DNA of 64,000 bases from Rotaria sordida. Lineage: Eukaryota > Rotifera > Eurotatoria > Philodinida > Philodinidae. Positions 1-11,729 of this stretch are shown in pieces. Location of the stretch: contig CAJNOL010000149.1 in assembly GCA_905250125.1 (NCBI GenBank), positions 62,001 through 126,000 on the forward strand, written 5' to 3'. Position numbers and translations under genes: made by a program. The first letter of the stretch is position 1, and every line of letters begins with the position of its first letter. The notes beneath the pieces are model-generated. The model was not told where the DNA came from. It ran no database searches and worked only from the letters and a program-made list of their open reading frames with translations.

Positions 1-3000
1 AACTTTTTTAGCAAAACCAAAATCAACCTACAAACAATGAGTAATCGAAATAATTGAGGAAATATAAAATGAAAAACAATAGTTATAATTACAAGCAAGA
101 GTAGTTTTTTTTTTTATGATGATGAACCTAATTTATTTAATGTTACTAACAGAAAGGATCGATAAAATTGGATTTGCAGGAAAACACTCATGATTAGAGC
201 TCGTCAGGTCCAAAAATGTTGGACTTAGATCGAGACCGTAATCTTAATTTCAACGAAAGCTTTTAATCTAAGTCTGATAGATGCTATTACTTTTTATCAA
301 TTGTTTATATTCTACTATTAACACATCCAACACATATCTTAAACAATCTTAATGATAATCTTATAATAATCAATTCATAATTAACTGTTACTTTTAGAGT
401 ACAAACCGTTGGATCGATTCCACGAGCAATCCAGAGGGACTCTAATCTTGACCATGTCAAGTTTTTTACTTTAGTAAATTCAGAATTTGAATTGAAATAA
501 AAAAACAAAAATGTTATTCGTCTCATAACTGGTCACAAGCTTAATCAGTTAGGTGTGGTATCTATAGCCCGTCGGGTTCTAAATTTTCGGATCCAGGCCC
601 AGTTGTGGGACCGTATTTAGATACTCCCAATGAAGTATGCTAATCGTAATTAGACAGCCGCCTCGAAGATATGAAATGTTTTTTTTTTCTCTTTTGTTTC
701 TATTAGGCGACAAGTGCATCCTATACATCTAATTTATTGTAAAGAAAAAAATATTTTCGAATAGAATAAAAACAATCATATCAATAAAATATCAAATTTA
801 TAATGATGATGGATATGTTCTATCTATGAATATTGATCATTACTAAATGTCTTGACTTGATCAATTATAATGACAAATCGAATGAGAAAAGAAAAACTAA
901 TTCTATTAATACTCATAAATTTCTTTCGATATTTTTCCTATTCTACTAATAAAAAAAAATTCATCTAATACTAATTATTTTTTAAAACCTGTCATTCATC
1001 GACGAATTTCTAACTAAAATTGAAAAACTCATATAAATTTGTTTAATTTATTAAATTTTATCAAATTTAAATTATATTTTAATTACTTACCAATTTACAA
1101 TAGCCTTTAGAATCTAATAAAAGATTTTCCGGCTAAAAAAAAAAACAAAAATTTTAACATATTAATAAATTATTAAAAATAAAAATTTGTTTACTTTTAA
1201 ATCTCGATAAACAATGCCTTTGCTATGCAAATAACTAAATGCTTCAATAACACAAGCACTATAAAATCTAACTTCGGACTCTTCAAAAATTCCTCTGTTA
1301 CGTAATAATGTCCATAATTCTCCACCTAAACAACATTCTAATAACATATATAAATATTTTCGATCTTTAAACGTCTTATATAATCTAAATATAAAACAAA
1401 AAACAAAAAAATTTTGTTTCTACTTAAATGAAAAACAAAAATTTACCTGACGATAAAATCCGATCGAGTTTCCATCATAATATTTCTTTCATTCATTACA
1501 TGTTCTTGTTGTTTCATAGCAACAATATGTTGTTTTTTCATTTGTTTAAGACTATATTTCTTTGAATTTCTTGTATCTTGTACCTATATAAATAAATAAT
1601 AGAAAAAAAAAAAAGAATTTTCTTTTTTTTCTTCTTTTTTTACCAATTCAACACGTCCAAAACCACCAACGCCTAACGTGCAAACAATTTCAATATCAGC
1701 TAAACGAAGATTTTTTAAATCTCGCTCATCTTCACCACTAATAAATGTTGTACTATAAAAGAATTTTTAGTTTATTAGAATATAAATAAATAAATAAACA
1801 AATATATCAACATACGCTTTACGTGCATATCGAACAGATTCATCACGTTTTAATCGTGATAATTCATCGGCTATCATTTCACGATAACTTTGTCTATCAA
1901 GTACGAGACATGTTACACCATTGGGATCATCAGCAATAACATTAAATGGTCGAGTTTCTTCTCTAAAAAAAAAAAAAAAAAAAAAAGAACCAAAAAATCG
2001 ACATTGTTACAAAACTATAAATTATTTTTACGATTGAAGTGCAGCTTCTCCAAATGAATCACCACGTTCAAGATGTCGAACATAAACTGGTGTATCCCAT
2101 TTCGATTTTGCTTGTGTTATTTGAACTCGTCCTATGAAAAATTTTTGATTCATATTTTCAAAACAAAAGAAAGAAACTAAACAAACCTTTAGCAACAATA
2201 TAAAATGAATCACCCTTTGCACCTTGTCGTACAATACATTCTCCATCAGCATAACTAACTTGATCAACTGCATCAGATACTTTACTAAGAATATCTTCAC
2301 GTAAACTTTCAAATGTTTTAATACTATAGTAGAAAAAAAAAAACATAAAACCAATATGAAAATTTAATTTTTCAATTTAAAAAAAAAAGAACAAACTTTT
2401 TCAATAATTCTAAATGTTCAGTTTGTTTTTGCATTCCAGCTCGCATCATTATTGCTTGAAATGTTTGACGATCGACAGCCCATAGTTTACAATTTGATAA
2501 AGCTAACAAAAATTCAAATCATATTTATAAACCAAGCGAACAAGAATTTGAAAAATTTATTTAAACACTTTCGCTTGAGCGTTTTCACGTTTATTCGTGA
2601 AAACATGAAAATTCAGTTACGTTTATCATAAAAGATGCATGCAGACACTTCAAAAGATAATTTTTGCATCTAGAAAACGTCCAAAGAATTTTTTCACGAT
2701 ATTTTTTGGCATACTCCATCCATTAAAGTCATTTTAATCTGCAAAATACGTCAAAATTTTGCGGAAAAAAATTTTCTTGCACGTTTTCCGGATCGTTTGA
2801 AACGTCTTCATACATCTTTTATGATAAAAATAGATGATTCTGAACAGGCGTGAAAACCGTTAAACACTTTTTTTAGAAATTCTTGTCCGCTTGGGAATAA
2901 TTCAATATATTTTCTTTTTTACCTTTGATGGATGCAGTTCGAGTGCAATTATATAAAATAGCTAATTCACCAAATACTCGACCAGGTCCCATAGTTGTTA

Positions 3001-6000
3001 ATACTTTGCTATTTTTACTTACTTCAACTGTTCCTTCTACAAAAAACCAAAAGAATGTTTGATTTTTTTTTTAGTTTGTTTTCGACAAAATAAAATTTCA
3101 TTTTTTTTTACCTTCCATAATATAAACAAGATTTCCAACATCACCTTCTTTAATAATTAAACTACCATCTTTATGTTCAAGTGGATACATACAATCAACA
3201 ATTGACATTATTTGATCCATTTCAAGATTTTTCATAAAATCATTATTTAATATTGCATCACATAAAAATTCTTTTGTCCTATTTGATTCACAAAAAAGAA
3301 ACAAAATTAATAGTATTATTTGTGAATATATATTTCATGAGGGAGGTTTCTCAATGTACTCATAGCTTTAGATTCTGTACTATGTACATCATGTAGATCC
3401 TAATGAGTTTTGAATATTCTGAAAAGAATTCGAACTTTAAGCTTATTGTTGGACCCTCGCAGAAAAATTGATTTTCAAATTTCGACTTGAAGTTCTATAC
3501 AGATACTGGTCTTAACGAGATGAGGTTATTGTGAAAATTTCAAGTCTTTTGATTTGCTCCTATCCTGAAATAAGAACATCAGATCTACCGATGTATACAC
3601 GAGTAATGTAAACGATCAGGGTTTGTCTTAGCCATATCTTAGGATGGGAACAATGAAAATATCTAAACTTTTCATAGTAAACTGTTATTGGTAGGTCCTG
3701 TTAATATGAAAAGTTTCAAGTCGAAATTTGAAACTGAATTTTTCTAGCGTTCCTGCAGAGGACGACGGCATTATGCAAAAAACTGCCGTCAATATGTAGT
3801 ATGTCAGCAGCAATAAGCTAAGAGTCTGAACTGTTTCCAAGATATTCGCAGCTCATTAGGGTCTCCATGATGCACATAATCTCGACTCAAAAACGATTAA
3901 TCATTTGAGGGACTTCCCGCGTCAGATAGAAATTATATGACTATTAACGGGTGCCCCACAAAATATGAATCCTGTCAATGTTTTGTATATTTCTCAGCAG
4001 CCTTTCAACATAATGGAACGATGTTTTTTTTTCTTATGGATTCTTTGTTCGATTCTCTATAAATTTGCATATTTCACTTAAACCGAACTACGTACTTCAT
4101 TTGCCTAGACCTAATGAAACGAATAAATTCAAAATATGACGTGTTTCAAAAGTTTTCTTTTATTAGACGTTATATTAATCATACAAGACTTCAAACAATT
4201 ATTAATATGAAACTAATATTCACGCCAGAATTAAAGACGACTAGGTGTAAGCTCAGTAACTCAACAACGGTAACAGTTAGCGATCTGCGGCATTCTCAGA
4301 AACCCAAAGAGGAGAACTCCGAATGCTTTCTTTGTCTGACACTATATAAGACAAAATTATTTTAAAACTCATCAGTTCAATGACAACGATGTTTCATGTC
4401 AATGAAATTCTGATAAAGTTTACCAAAAAAATCAAAAGAAAACAAGAAGATAACCACTTAAATTGTGCTTTAAACTACAGATTTAAAGTCTTCTCTATTA
4501 GAAATACATGTCGAAATTTAAATTATATCGAAATGGAATACTATTTTCATGAATTCTTTGCAAAGATAATGAGTTTTAACATAATTTTATCTTATATAAT
4601 ATTAGATAGAAATACGTATGAAGGTTTCTTCTTTCGATTGCTGAAAACTACAGATCGCCAACTGTTGCTGTTGTCGAGTTATTAAGATTACACCCACCTC
4701 TTTTTAGTTCTGGCACGAAGATTAGCTCTAATGAAGTCTTGATAAGAATCAAAGACTTAACTATTATTATTAATCAATAAGAAAAGGACGTTGAGTTTTT
4801 TTGTTTTGAAAAACAAACTATAGAAGTATTTCTCCTAGATAAAGAAGATGATTAATATTTTTTCTTGAATAAACAGTAATAGTTAAGTCTTCAATTCTTA
4901 CAAAAACTTGATTCGAGCTAATTTCGGACTGACAATTGATTGAAGTCTTGAATGTGAATAAAATAAAGGCTAAAAAAAGAAGTTTTTTTATTGAAAGTGT
5001 CGTACCCTGAATCTATTTGTTTTATTGGGAGTAAAAAAAAAAGTAAGATATGCTACTTCATTCGAGTAAAAAAATGCAAATTTATAGAGAATCAAATGAA
5101 TAATCTATCGAAAAAAAAATTGTGTTATTATGTTGATATGCAAAATAGTAAGAAGGTTCATTTTTTACGGGCCATCGATTACAATCATTTGTATGCATAA
5201 GATAAATGTATATTTTTATTACTTATTTTTATATTCATTTAATACAATACGATATTATATTATATTATGCTTATTTATTTATTTATTAACAGACAATTCT
5301 AAGAAATGAAATTTGTCATGTTCATTATAACTAAGAAAACATAGTCAATAAAAGATTGACCTTGAAGATCATTTATACATCGAAGTTTTTCTGTTTACAA
5401 TAAATGTCACCGAATGTCATCAGTAAATATCGGCCTAAACGACTATCGTGTCCCTTGTTTTTTTTTTCGACTAGATATTTAATTATTTTTAACAGATTCG
5501 AATTTTTTTTATACTTACCATTATTATATGTAGTGAAATATTTTCAAATGAATATTTATTTATAATTCTATTTTAATTGATTTCTGAATATACTAAGTTT
5601 TTCTCTTTTTTCTATATAAAAAAAACAAAATTATAAGTAGATTACATTCTTAAGGCGATTGGAAAACATCTGGAAATAGTTTATTTGTTCGCATACACAT
5701 AAAATCTTTAGTAATGAACAAGTTATATATTTGAATGATATTTGTAAATTTTTTTTTTTTTTCTTCATAGTAAAAGCTTCGTGTCTGTTGATCCTTATTA
5801 GCATGAAACTATTTGACTATTCAATTGCATCAAACGACTGCAGCTCTTCAATAACAACAACAACAAACATTACTAACTTATTCCCGTATATCAACCTCCG
5901 CATTTGTCTATATGTTCCTTATGGAAAAAATTAGCTATGTTAGATTATACGTTTGACATTCAATAAAAATGATATTTTCACTTGTATTATCTAATATAAA

Positions 6001-8420
6001 AGATTAGTTCTCTTGAGTATTCTAATCGTTAAATGTATTCATAAAAAAAAAGGAACCAATGCACTATTAGTGGCCTTGTCGAATAACTATAATAATCTAT
6101 TCTTAGTGTAGATCGATATTTCCAGATGAGGACCTTTGTCCTTTATCTTCTTCTTTTTTTTTGTCGATGATCGATCTCAGTGACGTAGATTTGTCAAAGT
6201 CAAGGTTATAGATCTACTATCTTACCGATCGGATTTATCAAATGCTTGAAGAACAACACGTAAATCTTTGGATTTTTTATGTTGAGCTGGTTCAGCACTA
6301 ATAGCTGTACGCTTTATACGCTGTTGTTTTGTTGGTGATGGTAAATCAAGATTTGATGTACGTGGTGATGTACTTATTCCCATACCATTATTTAAACCAG
6401 TTGTTATAACAAATGTTGAATCATATTTGGATATTTCTTGTTCAAGTTTTGTTATATAACTATCTTTTTCTTTAATAATTGATTCTTTCATTGATATAAC
6501 TTCATCTTTTTTGTGTAGTTGATTTTGATAATCAGTACGTAATTTATTAATTGTATTTTCAGCATCTTCAAGTTTTTTAGCGCTCTCACGCAGCGCCAGC
6601 CGCAAATCATGCATCGATTGGGTCATCGATTTGTAATAATAGTCGACATATGCAAGAGATCAATTATGTAAAAAAAAAAAAAGAAAAAAGAAAAACGAGT
6701 TTTGTTCTACTCGATTTTATTTGTCTTGATGAGATCGCGAAATCTTTGTGATGCTACTGTTATTGCTGCTGCTGTTGTTGTTGTCGCCGCGTCGTCTTGC
6801 TTCTTCATATCAACACATTGACTTACGTCATCAAACGAACGAATGGTGACGATGAGAGACAAGAAAAGAAGGAGAAGAAGAAAAAAAAAAAGAAAAAAAG
6901 TCTTATACTCTCTTGTGTCTATGTACAAAGCACCGCATCGACGTCATCGGAACATCATCATCATTATCGTACATTAACTAATTTATGCTTCCGCATATTT
7001 TTTTTTCCTTTTTTTCTATTCTGCTTTACTTCTGTGTCTTCATTTATACGTATACGGTTATGTTAGATGGATGAAAAATACTCGTATTTCCTTAATTCTT
7101 GGTATCCTGTTTGCCGGAAGTTTCCGCTTTTCTTTGGCTTTTTTCTTTATCCATACATATGGACAAGGAAAAAAAAATAGAGATGCTAGATATATTTATA
7201 TGTATGTTGCTGTTGATGCTGGAGGGCAAACAGAGCAAAACTAGTTTCTTTTGGGCATTCTTTTGTCGTTTTCTTTTTCTTCTTTTATTTTTGACATCTA
7301 CTTATATGATTGTGCGCCCTTTCAAATATCCATCAAGTAAATCTTTCCTGCTGCATAAAGAAATTGTCGAAATTAGAAACCTCTATTAACCAGTAATATC
7401 AAGATATATGCTTTATGTGCATCATAGCTTCTCTCCTTTTTTTTGTTGTATATTTTTATATCAATTTCTTATTTAATTCTATTGTTATTCTAAACTTAGA
7501 TTATGTCTAAACATAAGCACATCCGTATTTTGTATCAATTGAGATCACAACACTCGTTGCTCTTTTTCTTTCTAATTGTATCTATCCTGGTGGATGCAAA
7601 TAGCAATTGACAAGCGACTGGTGGTAGTTACACATATATATATATATATATTTTTTTTTTTTGTTTTTTTTGATAGATGAGTCGTTTTGTATGTACCACC
7701 CGTTGTCTTCGAGTCCAGCAATGTCTCTTGCAAGATATTTCATCTATAGGAAGATGAATGAAAGACTATAACGATGACAAGAAGAACGAGTAACATTGCA
7801 ATGAGACTAATTGAAGACGAACATCTTAAGAAAAGAAGAAGAAAATAGATAGAAACATTTTGAAGAGGCGGAGAACGCTTATACTTTGTCAATTGATTTG
7901 GCGAGCATATTCAATCGACACAATAAGCTCTATACATATATATATATATATATACATACAACCGTTTAATACCAGTGTCTGTTTCTATTATGTATGTGTA
8001 TATATATATATGAAAATCACTTTCTCATTGATAGTTATGTATGAAATGAAATATTTGGATGTCATTCTCTTTCTTTTTTCTTTTTTTTTACTGTATTATA
8101 AACATGTACTGCTTTACCAGCTCTACTTACCAATTGGACTTTTCCCATATAATTAGTGTACAGAGTGTTGATGGAGGTGCTGAAACACCAAATCGATGTT
8201 GCTCATTATCTGTATGACAATATTTATTGAAAGATTGATAGACTGGAAATATACTTTGATATTTATCTAATTGTGAACGTAATTCATTTATTTCATATTT
8301 ATTATTATTAATAATTATTTCTAAATCATGAATACGTTCATCACGTTCATCTAATTCTGTTTGATGTTGATACCATAGTCGAGTTAATATTCTAGAGAAA
8401 TATTGTATTATTGAATTCAT
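1..8420 (-). CDS. cGMP-dependent protein kinase (PKG I / foraging type), 3' part beyond window
   Basis: Serine/threonine kinase activated by cGMP. It has an N-terminal leucine zipper and autoinhibitory segment, two cyclic-nucleotide domains (CNB-A, CNB-B), then an AGC kinase domain. Exons read on the minus strand: first exon 6226-6626 or 8131-8420, then 3112-3278, 2923-3036, 2397-2502, 2187-2323, 2032-2131, 1816-1962, 1644-1752, 1447-1583, 1195-1384, 1091-1132 and 1-27. All phases agree. CNB-A shows [18 protein letters not shown] shows FGEAALQ. The kinase shows the loop LGVGGFGRV, lysine in [16 protein letters not shown] and VDFGFAK, where the window ends. The start, domain order and spacing match animal PKG I; roughly 200 C-terminal residues lie outside. 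Odd points are the CNB-B arginine followed by proline instead of threonine, and introns of 1.1 kb (28-1090) and 2.9 kb (3279-6225) holding palindromic repeats. Family assignment is very secure. Confidence 0.95.
28..1090 (-). other. PKG intron, no gene
   Basis: Intron between the DSKGYCKL exon and the DFG exon. It holds poly-A/T runs and two copies (184-240 and 560-625) of a short decayed inverted repeat built on GAGCTCGTCAGG / CCGTCGGG, also seen at 28808-28855 and 50772-50838. No coding sequence was recognised; the 73-codon reading frame at 305-526 has no supporting features. Confidence 0.6.
2530..2899. repeat. Palindromic MITE in PKG intron
   Basis: About 370 bases. The ends ACCAAGCGAACAAGAATT and (reverse) CCCAAGCGGACAAGAATT are inverted copies. 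The symmetry continues inward, for example ATCATAAAAGATG near 2628 and its reverse complement near 2815, so each arm is about 160 bases. It lies wholly inside one PKG intron. A target duplication is not certain. Confidence 0.75.
3335..3924. repeat. Foldback element, family 1 (full copy)
   Basis: About 590 bases with inverted arms of well over 100 bases. The outer arm carries GAGGGAGGTTTCTC and, in reverse, GGGAAGTCCCTCAAATGA. Inside it are the shared motifs CATGTAGATCCTAATGAG (left) and CTCATTAGGGTCTCCATGAT (right). A sister copy lies at 48118-48704 and partial copies at 15461-15620 and 18095-18225. Sits in the large PKG intron. No transposase frame inside. Confidence 0.8.
4184..4930. repeat. 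Nested palindromes in PKG intron
   Basis: Two inverted repeats share a flank. The outer one runs about 4184-4744: CACGCCAGAATTAAAG near 4220 and its inverted partner near 4715, with GTAACAGTTAGCGATCTG near 4270 inverted near 4650. A second, smaller palindrome lies at about 4710-4930 (AAGACTTAACTATTATT inverted near 4885). The 83- and 101-codon frames here are by-products of the repeat and show no family resemblance. Confidence 0.65.
6226..6626 (-). CDS. PKG alternative first exon A (leucine zipper + autoinhibitory segment)
   Basis: Encodes about 133 residues from ATG 6624-6626 to a GT donor after GAT CG, leaving phase 2. Residues about 10-75 form a heptad-rich coiled coil ([20 protein letters not shown] and onward). 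Near the end is TAISAEP, which matches the autoinhibitory/autophosphorylation motif GISAEP of vertebrate PKG I. The exon joins 3278 to give R-TKEFL. The minus-strand reading upstream of the ATG is open for only about eleven codons before a stop, so this is taken as the start. A longer 5' exon cannot be excluded. Confidence 0.88.
8131..8420 (-). CDS. PKG alternative first exon B (second leucine zipper isoform)
   Basis: Encodes about 96 residues from ATG 8418-8420. A coiled coil ([16 protein letters not shown], then [14 protein letters not shown]) closely follows the vertebrate PKG I-alpha layout of zipper then KCQSVLPV. It is followed by GVSAPP in the place of GISAEP. The exon ends at a consensus gtaagt donor after AAT TG, phase 2, exactly the phase left by exon A and needed by the exon at 3112-3278. 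I therefore read it as a mutually exclusive first exon from an upstream promoter. It is unlikely to be spliced onto exon A, because exon A carries its own ATG and has no clear acceptor. Confidence 0.85.
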
Positions 8421-10129
8421 ATTTAGAAGAATTGTTACTTATTGGATATTGTTGTCGATAAACAACCCATTTTTATACGAAGAAAATGGATATCAATAAA
8501 AAAGAACAAATAGATTTTCAATATGTTGTCTCAATATAGTAACAATTATGACCTTTATTTAGCAATGTACCCAAATATCTGGATTTATTCTCTTGGAAAT
8601 AATTTCATCGAACTAATTGATAGAAGAATTAGAAAAAAAAAAAAAGTCAAAGCTTTATTGTTATTGTTGTTATAATTATTTTTCCACAATATTCACTTTG
8701 TTTATTTTAATATAATAAATACATTTATATTATTAAAATAATAATATTATAGAATTTCTATCAATGTTATTTAATAGTTAAATAATATGCAAATTTTCTC
8801 ATTCATAGATAAATAAGATTATATTTTAGTTAGTTTAGTTCTATGATATAATTATTTCCGAGGAGAAGAAAAAACAACAAATTTTAACTCATTTGGAGAT
8901 CAATTTGGCCAGTCATTATTTGATGAAAACAACACATAATTACTTTATTTCTTTTGACAAATACCTCTAAATAATAATCTTGTAGCTTAAAAAAGGAATT
9001 TATTATTATAACAAATGTTATTTTGTTTTGTAGCTTATACTTGAGGCATCAGAAACGATTATTAAAAAAAACAATAATTATACATATGTTGTTCATTCAT
9101 ATAATTTTCACATATAAGAAAACGATTGGAAGATTTCTTTTTTTTTTTTTTTGTTTTGTTTTAAAGATAATAAATATAGAATAACTAAATATATTCTTCC
9201 TATGATATAAATCTTGAATAAATTATAAACTATGAAGACCAGATCTCTATTTGTATACGAAGCTATATAAAATGGTACAAACTGACATGGCAATCAATCA
9301 TTATTATCCGAATGATGAATTTCAAGATGCACGAAAGCAAATGATAACCCTGAAATGATTGATTAACTTCGATGTTCTTTGACACAAGAATAAGTGGTTT
9401 TTAGTGGTTAGAAAAAAGAAAACATCTATTCAGATAATTTTTTTATCTTACTTACTTGATAAATTCAGACAGACACATTCTTGAAAATATTTATAGATTT
9501 TTTTTTTTTCTTGAATAAGTACTTCTAAGAACAGGTCATGATGTACACCATTATACTAGTACAAAGATATCATTCATGGTTAATCAATTAACAGAAAAAA
9601 ATGAAAAATAAAATATATATAAATTTATTAATCCGAAAGTCACAATATGAATTTATATAACGTCATTTGTAAAACATAATCAATATAATATCTCAACGGA
9701 AATTCTTCATAATTATTATCCGTACATTAAAAAGAAGAAGGTAATAATATTATTTTTTTTTAATGAAAGTACAAGAATATATAAGGATCATCCTTAGTTT
9801 GCTTTCATTCATAGTTTATCCCATGCGAAATTTTTGTGAGAAATAATTTAATAGGAAATTAGAGCTATCTCTCAAGGATCCATCTGCATTTTTGCCAAAA
9901 TTATTGTTATTTACATTTGTACCATAAATGCATGATTTGTATAAATTCTCCTACACAAAAACATTTCAAACTGAAAATTATGTCAATCAACTATCCGTCA
10001 TATAACCTATGTCTGGTAAAAATCTTAGCTCGAACCGTTGAAGTGTTGTTGATTAATGACGTAAATATTGTTCTAAATGAGTATGAAAATTATATACGAA
10101 AGATTAGTAAATATAAAATTGCTACGAAA

Positions 10130-10430
10130 AATATTGTTAGATTTTTATCCAAAAACAATTAAATTTATTCCAGCTTCGTCACGAATAAAAATTCAGTATA
10201 AAAAAAAGAAAAACTCTGTTTTTACATATACAATGTATAATATGAGAAAAAACAAGTTAATCGATGGATAATCATAATTCGACGTATAATTATCCATCGA
10301 TTAACTTGTTTTTTTTTCCTCATAGTAGACACATTATATGTATATAAATAGAATTTTTCTATTTGTACTGAATTGTTATTTGTCACGATGGTCGAAAGCT
10401 TGAATAAATTTGATTTTTTGAATAAAAATC
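10130..10430. repeat. Near-perfect long hairpin with short loop
   Basis: CAAGTTAATCGATGGATAAT at 10253-10272 is matched exactly in reverse by ATTATCCATCGATTAACTTG about 15 bases further on. Pairing continues outward with some mismatches through the TTTTTATTCGTGACGAAGC-like segments to about 10130 and 10430, and weakly to about 10100/10460. It could be a foldback transposon or a transcribed hairpin. No frame inside resembles a protein. Confidence 0.75.
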
Positions 10431-10904
10431 TAAGAATGTTTTTCGTAGTAGTTTTTTACTCATTAATCTCTTGTTTACATTCTACTACTTTCATTATGAA
10501 AATCATATAGTTATGTTACCATTTCTGTTTACTGTTTTCTTAAGGAAGAAAAAAAACCACTTGGGTTTTTAATAGATTCGAACAGTTCGTAAGAAGGACG
10601 ACCAAAACAGATACTCTTCGATGTTTTTAGAAGTGATCTTTGTTAAAAAAAAAACAAGTCGACGAACTTTTTTTCTGCAAAAAATTCAACTGGATTCCCC
10701 TCTAAGTGCTAAGTCAAAAAATGAATTTAATTATAAAATCATTTGATCAGTGGAAGACAAGTTCTTAGTCTGTAAAACGTCATTAAGAGAAGAAAAGAAG
10801 AAATAATTAACCAATAAAAACAATGTTTTCATTAAAATGATTCTGTGAGTAGGACGTCAGCTGAATTCTTTCGAGAAAAAAAAGCTCATCGAAACACATA
10901 TAAG

Positions 10905-11433
10905 TCGACTCACAAGGGAAGGTTCCCAAGTATGACTCATCAATTGAACTAGTATCTTACTCGTAAGTAGGCTCCGACGAGACTATTAGAAGCCTATAAT
11001 AGGTCGTTTTCGAATTATAATAATTTTACTGAATTTTTTATCTATAGCAAGATATTTGTGAAAAAATCTGGAATTTTCCCCATACGTAGGTCTCGTTGAC
11101 TATAAATTGCATTGAAAATTTCAGCCCGAATTAATGTATTGCTCTTGAGATATTGAATATCCAAAAAAACAATCATTTGTCACAAGAAAAGGTAAGAAAA
11201 CCTAGTCTTTTCAACAAGAGCAACACATCTTTTTGTGCTGAAATTCCATGCTTCGATTTTTTTTCACAAATACCTTGCTAGATATTTTAAAATATTCAAT
11301 AAAAATGTAATAACTTTGGAAAGACATCGCAAGGAGACAAACCATTATAGGTTTCTACTAGCTTCGTCAGGATCTACTTATGGGCAAATTATCAGTTCGA
11401 TTGGCGAAACACACTTCGAGCCCATTGAGTCGA
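10905..11433. repeat. Palindromic MITE-like element
   Basis: The ends are TCGACTCA...TGAGTCGA. The arms align over about 100 bases, for example TAAGTAGGCTCCGACGAGAC near 10965 against the reverse complement of the 11340-11400 stretch (TAAGTAGATCCTGACGAAGC). Length about 530 bases, no transposase. Confidence 0.75.
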
Positions 11434-11729
11434 AGAATTTTTGAGTTCGCACCTAGCCAGTTAAATTTTTTTGAAATCATACATTTATGGTACAAACGTG
11501 AATATCCATAATTTTAGCAAAAATAAGTTTGAATCCTTCAAAAATTGCTCAATATTATTATTAAACGATTCCTTAATGAATTCTGTAATAGATAAACTAT
11601 GAATGGAAGAAAATTGAAAATGATTCTTATGTGTCTATATTTTTCATTTTAAATCTTTTTATTAAATAATATAAAATCAAAAATGAATACATTCAGTTTG
11701 AATTAATTTGTTTTATTTTATTTTTTTGT

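Larger units (their letters stand above)
8421..11729. other. Intergenic spacer between PKG first exon B and the Nodal-like gene
   Basis: AT-rich spacer. It contains a long hairpin at about 10130-10430 and a palindromic element at 10905-11433 (separate entries). Some of it must be 5' regulatory sequence for PKG exon B and 3' sequence of the ligand gene. No coding region or RNA gene was recognised. Confidence 0.6.

Noticed and set aside
4114-4685. Two plus-strand frames (83 and 101 codons) suggesting a nested gene in the PKG intron
   Set aside because: They lie on the arms and loop of an inverted repeat, have no splice support and no recognised motif.
7600-7990. TA-rich runs considered as a promoter or telomere-like array
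   Set aside because: Plain dinucleotide microsatellites (7635-7652, 7937-7955) without repeated unit structure.
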